Below are positions 10,601 to 22,032 of a DNA stretch of 64,000 bases, one piece after another. The stretch comes from Megalobrama amblycephala (lineage: Eukaryota; Chordata; Actinopteri; Cypriniformes; Xenocyprididae): contig NC_063066.1 of the NCBI RefSeq assembly GCF_018812025.1, forward strand, positions 9,989,882 to 10,053,881, written 5' to 3'. A program made the translations under genes and the position numbers. The number at the start of each line of letters is the position of its first letter. Position 1 is the first letter of the stretch. The notes beneath the pieces are model-generated. The model was not told where the DNA came from, made no database searches, and was given only the letters and a program-made list of their open reading frames with translations.

Positions 10601-13424
10601 TAAAACTGCAGTGAAAAAAGTCCCGTGGTTTAAAATCGCTGATGTCTGTGACGTCACAAACGACCTTGTAACCAATCATGTCAACGTGCTGGTGAGCTTT
10701 AGTATATCATTAACAGCAAACTAGCAAGGAGTCTCAAGAGAAGCCAGGTTATCTCTGTATATTTTTGCTGTTTATATGAAAAATCGTGTAGATTTAGCAA
10801 TATGGTGGGTGTATGATGTATGTTATGATGAACTATATGCCTTTCTCAACCTACATTCTGAGTTGTTCAAAGTGTTTGTAAGAATACTGATTGTTAGAAG
10901 GCAGCTGTCTGACTTTGAGATGGCGAACAAGAATATAGTTTGTGTAACATTAACAACACATTATTAGCTGTTTGATAACATACTCAAGCAAATGGCTAAT
11001 CATATTAATTACCATTATGTGTCTGAGGTTGTTAAGAGCGATACCATTGTGCAGAGTTTACCTCAGTAAGTTGATTGAGTGGATCTCTGAGCTGGTGTGA
11101 GTGGAGGCGGGACTAATTTGCATATTCATTAATTTGCATGTACTAAATAAGGCAAGGGTGTAGAGTTATTCAAGCTAATTTAAGCCATGAAGATTTTTTT
11201 TTTTTTTTTTTCACAGGAAAAAACAAATATGTTATTTTGGTGAGTTTTAAGGGATAAAATTACTGACTACAGGACTTTAATTCTATAAAACAGATTTTTA
11301 AAATTAAAATTATATTAAATATGATATTGGAGGCAGTTAGTGAGAAAAAAATAAATAAATCACATCACTCTTTGTTGTCACAACAATTGAGAAAAAAGTG
11401 AAGAGAGTAGTTTCTTTTCATTCCCTTCAGTGATTTAGGCACAAAAAATGTGGATAAACAGGTGTTTGTAGAAGCAGTGAAGACATGCTGAGACAAGTGA
11501 CAAAGTAATGTTTGTTTTACAGAGACCGTCCTAGACTTAAGAATGCATGCCACAAATGTTGATGCCAGATAGCTGATTGGAATGTTCTGATCATTGGAAA
11601 GATCATTAGAAAGTATTTAGTTCAAAGGTCAGTAGGACTAACCTTTTGTAGCCACAATCTCAGTTAGGACACACTGGTAGAGTTTTGCTTCCCAGAGGTA
11701 CTCAGGGAAAAGATTTCGCACCAGAGCTTCAGAGAAAGTTCTGAGGACTGCCATTTCCTCTGAACGTGAACTGAACACTGGAGAACTGAAACAGAAACAG
11801 GCCAGTTTTCATTTTACTAGCAGTATTCCTGGAACTGCATCAGGTGATTCGTCATAGGTTAAAAGTCTATCAGATTTAGCAGAAATTCATAGCTATTAAA
11901 ACATGAGCTCAAGTATCACAAGACCCAGTTCTGCTTATGGTCTCTAAAAAGGACTAAGCATGAAATAGAAAAGGAAGAAAGTTCACGTAAACAAAACAAT
12001 ACAGTAGTGTCACTCACCACAGCAAAATATTATGCAAAATTCTTAGTATATCAGGCTACAGACAAACATGCTCACCCGTCTGACTGTTTTGCATTATGCA
12101 GGTGCTGAGTGAAGATTTTAATACAACCCACACTGGTAGCAGACAGATCGACGTTCATTGCCTTGCAAATAATTCTCTCCACAACAAAGTTATACTCCTT
12201 CTGTAGTGCCCTATATAGGGGCTGACTGTCGCCAAGTTCTGGGACATTGTACCATGGCTGAACCAGGTGAGTATAGGCACATTTAAACACTAAAAAAGGA
12301 AAAGAAAATGTAATCATGACATGCACAACTGCAGTGATCTCACTCTAATGCCATATATGACTCTAAAAGAGAATATTTATTATATTTTCTGATCCTACAT
12401 TTCTGTTGTATGTCATCTTTAGAACAAATAGGTTCAAGAAAAAAAAAAATCTCAGTCATTATTTCCAGACATGCTAGTTAGGCATAATGCTTGTGAACAA
12501 TAAAATTATTATTTACCCCGGATGAGTGACCTCTGTACATTTGGATATTGCGTTGTCTGAGATGGAATTTGTCCGGTTCTGGTGGTGGCATCAATCTCAT
12601 CAATGGCACCAACATTGTGACCTTTCTTTGACTGAAAGAGGAGGATTAAGGTGCAAGGGATTAAACTGATGATGTCTGATATAAGAGTCATGAATACAGA
12701 AATGAGGTCAGCAAGAGCTTTGGGTTTTTGCTTTCTGGAAGACCCATACAGAAATAAGGAACAAAAATTAATCTGGAAGTGAGAATCGGAACAAGTCTCA
12801 ACCAAAGCATTCAATTCAATTCTGCTATATAGCCTACTATAGTGATGATCTTTCCATGTTCATCCCACAGTTCTGCCTAAAAGTGCATGTATTTACAATA
12901 ACATTATAGATATATCTTCTATTACACTGCTGGAAAAATCAAACATAAGCTAGAAGCATGTTACTAGCTGGTCTACAAAGAAGTCTTTATCTGGTGACAA
13001 TCTTGGACCAGCTGGTCGTTTCATTTCAAGGTAGCCAAGCTGGTTTTTTGAACATGATATCTGGTTAACCTGCTAATGACCACCTTAGAAACCATGTTTC
13101 AAAACACAGTTACCAGCTAAGTTAGATTTCCCAGCAGGACAGTGTCAACCAATGAATACACTTGTTCAAAGTAATAATAATAATAATAATAATAACAGTT
13201 CGGCAGAATTATTCTTAATGTTCTCAAATCACATATGTTACCTGTGGTGCTGTTTCCTCAAGTGTATCATCCGTCTGAGTGCTTGTTTCGCGGTCTTGCT
13301 TTTTGAAAGGGAAATTTAAAAAACATAAAAAACAAATGAAAGCTTGTGTCCATATTTGTCCAAACTCTGAGAAGTACCAAACAAGTACAAATATAATGGC
13401 GAGAAAGCATCGCCAAGAGTACAT
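4688..13424 (-). CDS. divergent sorting nexin of the SNX25/SNX19 class (TM hairpin, PXA, PX-like, Nexin_C; no RGS), 16 exons
   Basis: Exons: 13424-13242, 12631-12517, 12289-12076, 11785-11643, 9406-9250, 9150-9095, 8993-8803, 8711-8604, 8523-8398, 8234-8127, 8016-7858, 6572-5981, 5888-5825, 5244-5069, 4982-4894 and 4780-4688. They sum to 2574 nt and 857 aa with every phase closing. The start is the first ATG after an in-frame TGA 30 nt upstream. Order: two hydrophobic segments (residues about 3-18 and 27-40), PXA (about 65-270), basic helical linker (about 290-345), weak PX-like region (about 360-510), charged 197-residue linker in one exon (521-717), Nexin_C (about 710-840; EKIWPDG, QETKEKAL, FKIFQDT, NKKLIY). 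The C-terminus most resembles remembered SNX25. However, SNX25 has an RGS domain between PXA and PX and this protein does not, a layout shared with SNX19. The PX part lacks the usual Arg-Tyr phosphoinositide motif. Likely an endosome/ER membrane protein; lipid binding is doubtful. Family is fairly sure, exact orthologue is not. Confidence 0.88.
5297..5792. mobile_element. TA-flanked fold-back MITE (CACTCTAAAAAATGCTGGGT ends)
   Basis: The left end TA-CACTCTAAAAAATGCTGGG and right end CCCAGCATTTTTAGAGTG-TA are inverted repeats, and the arms extend about 90 bp (AACCCAGCGATTGGG / GTCGCTGGGTTTGTCC). The TA target suggests Tc1/mariner-type mobilisation. It is non-coding and lies in the intron between exons 13 and 14 of the sorting nexin. 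Confidence 0.8.
6784..7150. repeat. interspersed inverted-repeat element, family C, partial
   Basis: Begins with the family terminus (TTCAAAAGTTTGAGG...GGTAAGAC) and carries GCATTTATTTGATCAAA and CACATGATCCTTCAGAAAT blocks in reverse order relative to the copy at 31810. It is interrupted on the right by the fold-back element at 7157. Confidence 0.7.
7157..7744. mobile_element. fold-back DNA transposon with TTAA ends (family B)
   Basis: Left TTAA-AGGATAAGTCCACTTTTAA and right TTAAATGTGGACTACTCCT-TTAA are inverted. The next blocks (TTTACTCACCCCCATGTCAT, AAGATGTTCATGTCTTTC) are also mirrored near 7670-7720. The centre contains TTTCGCTAGATAAGACCC, also present in the larger copy at 34789. It lies in the intron between exons 11 and 12 of the sorting nexin. 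Confidence 0.78.
9490..9675. repeat. fragment of family C interspersed element
   Basis: Contains the recurring GATTTCTGAAGGATCATGTG, GACACTGAAGACTGGA and TTTGATCAAATAAATGCAGC blocks. Truncated at both ends. Confidence 0.7.
9690..11630. other. large intron of the sorting nexin (exon 4 to exon 5), repeat-like, no coding signal
   Basis: AT-rich DNA with no exon-like open frame. The part around 10600-11280 (GTGACGTCACAAACGACC, GTGGAGGCGGGACTAATTTG) has the mosaic look of an old transposon, but I could not pair its ends. Confidence 0.4.
12926..13139. mobile_element. short inverted-repeat element (CTGCTGGAAAAATC ends)
   Basis: Left end CTGCTGGAAAAATC and right end GATTTCCCAGCAG are inverted. The interior has repeated CCAGCTGGT-type motifs. 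About 210 bp, non-coding, in intron 1 of the sorting nexin. A TAA/TAAT microsatellite follows at about 13169-13195. Confidence 0.6.
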
Positions 13425-16400
13425 TTTAAAAAGGTCCAAGAAATTCCTTCACATTAACGTTCTGCATTCGTCCTTTTAAACGCTACACTTTATCTCTCCT
13501 TTCTGCTTTCATCCAGACAGACGAGTCATACTGCATAGAGAACCGGAAGGTAAGTGTTTGTGGTTTGATGAACTTGCCATTGTTATGTCACATGTGATTG
13601 GTGCACTTGAAGATGTCGTAGTATTTTGCCCTCCCTGGAACGTCTGCTTAATCTTTTCTATAATTTGATCTCTGTATGTAATAACTGTATGGTTACAGTA
13701 CACTTTATGAACGAATCTGTGTTTGTAAACCAACCTTTAAGTGAACGAATCGTTCACTTTCATTGACAAAATTGCTTACTCCAGTAAAGCAGGCACCATG
13801 CGACATAATATATCAAGCATACAGTGAAACTAAGCAGCCTACATTAACTTAACCGTCTTCACCGCTGGGTGGCGCACGTTGCACACTTCATTGATCCCTA
13901 TGAGGGGAGTGTATTTAATGTGTTTGGGTGATGTGACAAAAATGTTACATAACATTACTACATTTATTACGTATAATATTAGATTAAATGTATTATTATT
14001 ATTACAGTTGACACTCTAGCTGCTAAATATAATGATTTTGTATAGTTCGACACTTCATGAACGAATCGTTGACTTCTGCTCGTGGACGAACAGAACTAAA
14101 CGAGGCATACAAAATGAAAATGATGAATGTAAGGAAGTTATTACAGCTCTTAATTTATATAGGCTGTTGTCTATTTCAGTAGTTTGATAATACCAGCTTT
14201 AACATTTCAGTTTGAATACAGTTCATATAATGTGTCATTTGTAAGGTATATAGGCTAGGCCTACCAATAAACATTTTTAGATCATGCACTCCAGACAAAT
14301 TTCAGGTAAAGTGAATCTGTTAAAGTGGTCCGTCCCTGATTTATCAAAAACGACCCTGTATCTTAGTTAAAAACACGATTTATTAACACATATTATCAAA
14401 CAAACATATTCAACAACATATTTAACAAACCCCACAACATAGCCTAGGCTGTGTGTAAAATTGATCAGTTCACTCAATGCATGCGCAAAATTCAAAACAA
14501 CTGATTAAACATGTTGTGTTGACAGTAAATTGAATGAAATCTGAGTATCAGAATATTGATGACAACATATTAAAAATGTGATTATAACACATGCAACAAG
14601 GCTAACAAAAATTTAATAAGAGGAACATTTAAAATGGTAGCCATATTGTGAATTTTTTTTTTTTACAAAAATAAAAACTGTCAATGCTTTGAACATCTAA
14701 ATGTTGCTCCTCTCATCCTTTCTTCACTCCACAGATTGAACATAAGGCCTCGCCTTCATTCCTTTCTGCTGTTTCTTTCCATCTCTGACTTGAATTTCCT
14801 GAAGGCACATTAATTTCTGTTTTCGAAAAAAGTATAGCCTATTATCCCTCTGGTGTTGTATTAAAATATTTAGAAATTTTAAAAATCGCTACTTCATCTG
14901 AATAGTACAAAACAATATTACTTTTATGGCAGTCACTGTGTGACCACAAAAAATATTGTGGACTTGATTTGAAAAAGCTAAATGGTCATGGTCAAAAATG
15001 ACCACCATAGGAAATTAATGGGAATTATAAAAATATAACGATTTTTTTGTGTACAATCTACAAATCATCCATGATACAAAAAAGAAAAGTGCACAGCAAT
15101 GAAGGGGTGACACTCTAAAATATCAAGAGTACAAAATAGACACATTCCTCCAGACACAAATAATATCGCTAATTCAGCCACAATGCAGTAAAAACACAGA
15201 CAAGGGGTCTAAAACATCAAGAGTACAAAACAGACAAACACACACACACGCAATACAGTATTATACACACAAATGAACTGGTGCGGCTGTAACCATATGG
15301 CAAAATTGAGCCAGAAGACTCAAATAAGAGGTTGAAGTAGGGTTGATTAACCTCTGATAAAGCATTCCTGTTCATTTTTGTTGAATTTTGATGTTAAGAA
15401 AATGTCTTTCTCTGTGTTCAGGTCTGGCTGTAGTAAAAATTCATGCAAAAACTGTCACATCAAACCAATATGCAAATGCAAATCCACAACTTAATAAAAA
15501 TACGTGTTTATGTTGAAAAACAACTAGAGAATTTATAAGCCTTTTTATAGAGCTTTTTATAAGCTTTTTTTATAGGAATCTAGTGGTTAAACCATGGCAT
15601 TACAGATGTTTTTTTTTTTTTTTTACTCCCACCAGTTCACACTAATCTGCCTTCAAAATTTGGATTTGGACTTGCCTCTATTTTAATATGAAATACTGCT
15701 TTAATTGAAAAGTAATTTTAAAAAATTAAAAAATATATATTTTTTTTAAAAATTGATCATAATTATTGCATAAATATGAATTAGCACCATGAAATTCTCT
15801 CAAAATACAAAATAAAAAATATTGAACAAAAATACATTACATTGATTTCACTGAAAAAAAAAAAAAAAATACATTTCAGGTTTTTTTTAACCCTAAACAA
15901 CACAAGTTTTACCCAAAAATGAACAATGCCAGAGGTTTATACATGTCAGCTACAAAAAAAACAAAAAAAAAACAGTGAATTGCAATTTATTTAATGAATT
16001 TGAGTATAATTACTGAAGCTTAAAGGTTGCCTACTTTACCTGAATCCCACTAACACATTCAAACATTAAGCCAAAGTGGGCCAGCAATTTTAAACACCTT
16101 ACAAAAAAACAAACACATTTTTAAACATTTTATTTGCATTGTATTTGTAGAAACAAACAAAACGAGAACTAATATTTGTTTAAATTTAGTAAGGAACCTT
16201 ATAAGTTGGAAATTAAAATCTTATGTAAAAGGGTTTTCTACCATTCACCCTGAGGGAGTCCTCCTTAGAGGTGTGGCCACACCCACCAGCAGTGTCTCTT
16301 TAATTAAAGACCATTATTATGCTCTGAGTGTAAACCCATTGAGCACAGTACAGTCAAGCTTAAACGGTCCATTTTACCTCCATTCACCCTACTACCATGC

Positions 16401-16425
16401 CGACATTTCTGCCATGGTATGTATG

Positions 16426-16505
<80 letters not shown>

Positions 16506-18168
16506 CAAATTCATCACACAACTCTGCCACCTACTGGTAATCTTTTAGCCTGCAAAAGGGTCTACCGAACGAATCAAAAGCCTCGTCACTACTAGCTAGT
16601 TAAGTACCACCACTTTCCTTTTAAGCAGTATCAGCAATCCAGTTAGCACTGCAGAAGAGAAATGGATTCTTGGACAGGTTCATTCAGGCAGCTGGCATAT
16701 GATTAAACCTCTACAGTCACATGGTGGAGTAGAGCCTGCTGCCACTGCCAGCCAGAGATTAAACCCGTAAAAATAGAACCATACGACCGAATCTGTACAA
16801 GTCATGTGACCTGCGTGTAGAGCCTGCTGCCAGCCAGCGCAAGTTTGAACCGCCTTCCTAGGAATTACGTCACGTCCAACAAGAGTGAACATGCACTCTT
16901 GTGTAATCGGCTCATCCTGTTAACGCATATAACGCGGTCTATTATGGAAATTCTCATTTGTTCCACTAAACTTAACATTTCTCAACTAACAGTGCCAGGA
17001 CAGGCGGTAAATTAATTTTTTTAATTCCTTGATACTTGCATAGATAATGAAAATGAAATGAATCCCAAAATATTAGTTCCTATGTATATTTGTGATTGTA
17101 GAATATGAAGCAATCAAAAGGGCTTCATTTAAGTATATGAAAATGAACAGTCCTAAACATAGTTTAATCTTAAATATCAAACAGTCCAGAGAAAGCGTTC
17201 AAAAACTTGTTGCACGCAATCACTAGGCCAAGAGTGTATTAATCACCACCATCCACTATTTATCCCTGCTGAACATCCTGTAATACCACACTCAACTCTC
17301 CACGCTTCAAGTGAAGGTGATACAAGGTCGGATTAGTGTGCTAATTTATGACTAGCTTGTTGTCTGCTAAGAGGTCACCAAGGTTTTTAAGCGTAAGAGC
17401 GTACATGAGCCGCCTTTTCCAATAGTGGATCACACTGGAGAGCCATTAGCCTTGCAGCTGGTTCATTCTTGTAACACATTAGGTCACCTGCAACACCAAG
17501 ACCTTCTGACCCCATTAAGCTTCAGTAATTTCCCCCTTTCAATTAGTTTCATGTGATTCTGGCTTTAAAGTTAACTTGATTTGCAGATATTTTTCTCTTT
17601 GGCAACCAAAACTTCAAAAATCACCTCAAATGTAAAGATGCAGATAAACAGCCTATTCAAAGTTACACATTTTGACATTTAAATTTCATAATACAGCAAC
17701 ATGTAGGCATCAAATAAATCATGAGTTTTGAAGGAATGAATTATGAGTGACTCAAATATCCCCTCAGCTGTCCTTGGCTCAGGCTCAAGCATAACTCTGG
17801 AGGGTCAACAGGGTATGAGGTTGCATCTTAAGAAATAAGATACTGCCTGACATCCAGGAACATGTCTAAAAGGCATGTGTGAAGTCTAGCCTTTGAATAA
17901 ACACTTGGACACTTCTGTGTGACAACTTTCTGTGGTAGTGTTTAAAGGTGCTGCAAGATATTTATTTTAATACCATGCACTACACTGAAAACCTTGAGAA
18001 GTCACATTGATCTGACAAGTCAAGGGTCTGCAGAAATTCCTGTGAATCACTGCTAGTTCAGTTTGCTGACATATTTTTAAAGGGTGGGGACAGTGTTAGA
18101 TTGAATTTAGGGTGGAAACAATCTAAATGGCTGAATCACTTACAACACCTGTAACGCAAAAGAAAATG

Positions 18169-18204
<36 letters not shown>

Positions 18205-18234
18205 CAAGTTATGGTTTAGGTTCATTCTGTGGGT
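13425..18234. other. intergenic region between the sorting nexin and slc25a5
   Basis: The first few hundred bases (13425-14130) hold the sorting-nexin 5'UTR and promoter. The rest is AT-rich with no believable exon. It contains a TA/TG/TA microsatellite at about 16419-16502, A- and T-runs near 15610, 15850 and 15960, and a poly(A) run of about 33 at 18170-18202. 16560-16990 is more GC-balanced, with repeated short motifs (AGAGCCTGCTGCCA twice, near 16733 and 16820). Nothing else is supported. Confidence 0.6.
16419..16502. repeat. compound microsatellite (TA)n(TG)n(TA)n
   Basis: Alternating TA, then about eight TG units, then a long TA run up to 16501. The open frame across it, with repeating Tyr-Ile, is an artefact of the repeat. 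Confidence 0.95.
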
Positions 18235-18235
18235 C

Positions 18236-18514
18236 TTTATTGATGCAATGACTAAAAACACACCGGCTGGAAAACGGGTAGATTTTAGTACCCGGCAATC
18301 TTTCTTTCTGGGAATGACAGTATGGCGAGGGGAACAAAAGGAGAAAAATAAGATGAACGGGGCAAAAGAAAACCGCAGAAACAATTTCCCCCAGTACAAC
18401 TAGTACTGACATACTAGTTGGTCCCTATAAATAAGGCGGAATTTGAGAGTCCTTCCAAATGTACAAGATATGTTACAGTTAAACATCTCACATTGAATGG
18501 TGGACAGGAAACAT
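18236..18514 (-). other. slc25a5 3'UTR with poly(A) signal
   Basis: A minus-strand AATAAA (plus TTTATT at 18236-18241) lies about 275 nt past the stop at 18515. A long A-run on the plus strand (18170-18202) lies just beyond it. On the gene strand this is poly(T), so it is downstream DNA rather than a tail. Confidence 0.7.
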
Positions 18515-20550
18515 TTAAATGACCTTCTTCAGCTCATCATACAAGACCAGCACAAAGGCACCACCCATGCCTCTGAGAACATTGGACCAGGCTCCCTTGA
18601 AGAAAGCCTTGCCACCCTCATCACGCGCGATCTTCTTCCAGCAGTCAATTGTGCCACTGTACATGATGTCAGCTGCAACAGAGGGGAAAAAAAAAATAAA
18701 AATTTTAAAGTTAATCTACTGCTTGAACTTACACTTGAAAGGCCTTAAAAGTAAAGCAGCAACTGACCTCCTTTGCGGCCAGACTGCATCATCATACGAC
18801 GACGGACTGTGTCGAAGGGGTAGGATGTAAGACCAGCAACAGCAGTCACAGTCTGAGCAATCATCCAGCTGACAACAATGTGGGTGTTTTTGGGATCTGG
18901 CATCATACCTAAAGACAAAAGAGCAAATGTAATGAATGCAGCAAAAGCATACATTGAAGATACCATAAACGCAATGTGGACTCACCCTTGGCTGTGTCGT
19001 AGATACCGAAGTAGGCGGCTCTGTAAATGATGATACCCTGCACAGATACGTTGAAGCCCTGGTACAATCCTTTGAGACCATCAGACCTGAAGATCTTTAC
19101 CAAGCAGTTACCCAGGCCAGAGAACTCTCTCTCTGCTCCAGCCTTGCCGACATCAGCAGCCAGACGGGTTCTTGCGAAGTCGAGGGGGTACACAAAGCAG
19201 AGGGATGTGGCACCGGCAGCACCACCTGAGGCCAGGTTGCCAGCGAAGTACCTCCAGAACTGGGTGCGCTTGTCCACGCCATCAAGGAAGACCTTCTTGT
19301 ACTTGTCCTTGAAAGCAAAGTTGAGGGCCTGGGTGGGGAAGTATCTGATGACATTGGCCAAGTTTCCTCTCCAGAACGACAGGAAGCCCTGCTCCTTGGG
19401 AATGCGCACCACGCAGTCCATAATGCCCTTGTACTGCTTATCCACTGTAATCTGTTTGCTAGCATGTTGCACCTGTAAACACAGCAGAAAGTCAATGGAT
19501 GCACACAATGAAAGACATTTCACTGAAACACAGTGATTTAATGAAGTTAAGCCTCTGAGATTACAAAATGTCCTAAACTGAAGCAACTAAAAAAAAGGAA
19601 TTGAGCGGAAAATGGTTTAAAATAGCGATGGCCTGACAGAAAACTGAAGAGGAAACACGCGATTATGCGAAACTAAAGAAGCCGACAACGCGCAAAATAC
19701 GTGATATCTTCCGGTAAGTTGGTTTCTGTAAAAATTGACTGGAATTGATCACAAAACACTTAAATGTGTGTAAAAATGTACGAGCAAGAAATATTTAACA
19801 TTAAATCAATGTATATGTGTATGATACGCCCATAGAACAACGTGTCCTCTTAAACAATAGCGGAGTTAGCTTACAAGCTAGCAATAAAGGCCTAGCTAGT
19901 CACAGGCCTCCCCTTCTCGCGACCTTGGCAAGACGAGCGAGGATGCTGGTTTACAGTGTTTTACGGAAGTGTTTTAAAAGAAAAGTACTTTTTTTCAAAA
20001 CCTTAGCAAAGCAAAAAGCTCATTTAGCTCGGTTAAAGTCCAGTCGTTTGGATGCTAATTGGCTGTCGATTGAGGCATTTCTCAGGTCGTTCTCTCGAGG
20101 AGGACTGCTAAAGGTTACAAGCACTTAAGGCCTAGTCGATCCTATAACGAAATATTTGACGACCAGATCAGTTAAGCAGCTTAAAATGTACTAAAAAACA
20201 TCTGTTATTCACACAAAGAGAGATTAAGGTTCTCCAAGACATTTACTATTATGTTAGGCTAATCTCCATTCAATATTCAATTACGTTAAAATCTTAGAAG
20301 ATTTATTTTAACCATCAACTCTTCGAGGATTACACCGTGCTGGTTGTATTCACATTTTCGCCCATTATAAAATCTCATTTAAAAAGAAAAATCTAGGATT
20401 TAATAATATTAGACAATATTACAACGTATATATATATACCTGAAGCAGTAGCTTGACTCTCTCGATGGGGGCCACGGCGGTTTTAGAGATAGCAGCGGCA
20501 ATACCACCGGCCAAGAAGTCCTTGGCGAAAGAGATGGCGGTCTCGTTCAT
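18515..20550 (-). CDS. slc25a5: ADP/ATP translocase 2 (mitochondrial adenine nucleotide carrier), 4 exons, complete
   Basis: Exons: 20550-20440, 19472-18986, 18908-18768 and 18672-18515 (111+487+141+158 nt), encoding 298 aa, the standard ANT length. It starts [16 protein letters not shown] and ends LYDELKKVI. Three carrier repeats are visible with signatures PIERVK, PLDFAR and PFDTVR. The nucleotide-carrier hallmark RRRMMM follows the third and spans exon 3. Family knowledge: exchanges cytosolic ADP for matrix ATP across the inner mitochondrial membrane. The four-exon structure matches vertebrate ANT genes. It is adjacent to slc25a43 on the same strand, as in human Xq24, and that synteny favours slc25a5 over slc25a4 or slc25a6. 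Confidence 0.97.
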
Positions 20551-20800
20551 TGTTAGGTGTTCTTGGAGAGGTGTCGCTTGAAGAGGTATATCCCGCTCTG
20601 CCGCAGGACTAGCGTGGAATGCCGGCTGATTCGAAATGGCCGATTGAAAAGTTGAAGCGACGTTTTTAAAAGGTTCGTCTCGCGAGAGAAAAACGTACTC
20701 GCCGCTTCTCAGATTTGATTGGACTGCAGACCAAACGTCACAGATTCCACAAGGCGGGACCATCACGTGATGACGAAGATGAATGGCTCGTAGTTAGTAA
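20551..20800 (-). promoter_or_regulatory. slc25a5 5'UTR and promoter
   Basis: A CG-rich segment next to the start codon. Visible elements: a palindromic E-box TCACGTGA at 20763-20770, a GC-box-like AAGGCGGGAC just before it, an inverted CCAAT (ATTGG) near 20717, and a TATA-like TTTTAAAA near 20666. Spacing is compatible with a core promoter at about 20650-20770. Factor assignment is inference. Confidence 0.5.
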
Positions 20801-21310
20801 AGTAACCTTAAGCCTTCTCAAGGTGGACAGTGTAAATGACAACAGGAAGTTTTTAAAACTGGAGAAAAATGTGTTTCCAAGTAGCCAACAATTCATGACT
20901 AATAATATGTAAAAAGCACACTCTTTTTTGCACTGTTTTTGATACACACTGACAGTACAGTATATAGCAAGAGAATCAGGATTGTCCAGTTTTTCCTTTC
21001 AGCTGTCAAGCCAAGAAGCAGTTCTCCAAGGTGACATAGCATGCATGTTTGCTACTAGCTAGATCGCTGCCTGCCTTCAGTTAATGATCTCCAAGGGCAT
21101 GTGTGTGAGAGGAAAAAGGCCAACATGTCAGTGCAAAGTCCTTCACATGACTTTTGACTGTGGCGAAGCGAGTGATCCATTTGGGAACATGTGACCACAG
21201 AAGGCAATACAAAATCAATACTATCTGAATCACTGACATTTCTACTAATGCAATTCACTTTTGTTTGTATAATATAAAAATCAACGGATAATGAAATAAG
21301 GACTAAGATG

Positions 21311-22032
21311 TTTATTGCTTATACTTCATAATTTTTTACAGTGCTTTAAGATTTTATCTTAACATGTCCAAAATTTCATGCCACAAATACACTTTTAAAC
21401 AGATCCTGTCCTTATTACAGCTGAATCAGAGTCGTTAATTACTGGGTTACTGAATGTCCAGATCATTAGAATGCAGATTCAAAATCGTCATATATACTCA
21501 AAAGTAAGCCAATGCCAAAACTGCGCCACAATATGACCTTAAAAGCATGTGGTTCATAAATAAGAGACAACCTTTAAAAAGGCCAAAGAGCTAAAATCCA
21601 GTAAAAGACTAATACTTTGTTTGACAAAGGCATTGCTGTATACTGTTGAAATGATGTTCAACATATTTTCCTGAGAAGTGATTAAACAGCTCTTAAAAAC
21701 ACCATTTCAGTGGAGTGTGAAGCTAAAAGCAATACATGTCAATGTTGAAATGAAAGGGCACCTTTAATAATATCTCAAAGACACACTATTTTCCTTTAAG
21801 GGGCTGTCTGATGTGTTTGAGGTACTGTAGAATGTAAGAAATGGACTGTGCTTCATGTACGTATGTGCAGAATCCTTAAAATACCATATCGGAAGTTAAA
21901 TACAATAAGACGTAATATAATTCGCAAAGTACCAGTTTGAATAATACACTGTGCATTTCTGCAGTACATACACTTAATATCAATGCACTGTTCTTGCAGA
22001 GTACTGTTTATTCCTGATAACTCCTGGAATAG
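21311..22032 (-). other. slc25a43 3'UTR with poly(A) signal
   Basis: A minus-strand AATAAA (plus TTTATT at 21311-21316) gives a 3'UTR of roughly 720 nt after the stop at 22033. No coding signal is seen in it. Confidence 0.6.

Noticed and set aside
16273..16548. Frame with Tyr-Ile repeats
   Set aside because: It is translated (TA)n/(TG)n microsatellite; the same happens at 28096-28287 and 28407-28628.
18170..18202. Poly(A) run near slc25a5 as evidence of a processed retrogene
   Set aside because: slc25a5 here has introns and the run is poly(T) on the gene strand, beyond the poly(A) signal.
19027..19536. 169-residue plus-strand frame
   Set aside because: It is antisense to slc25a5 exon 2, whose sense frame is a complete carrier with correct splice sites.
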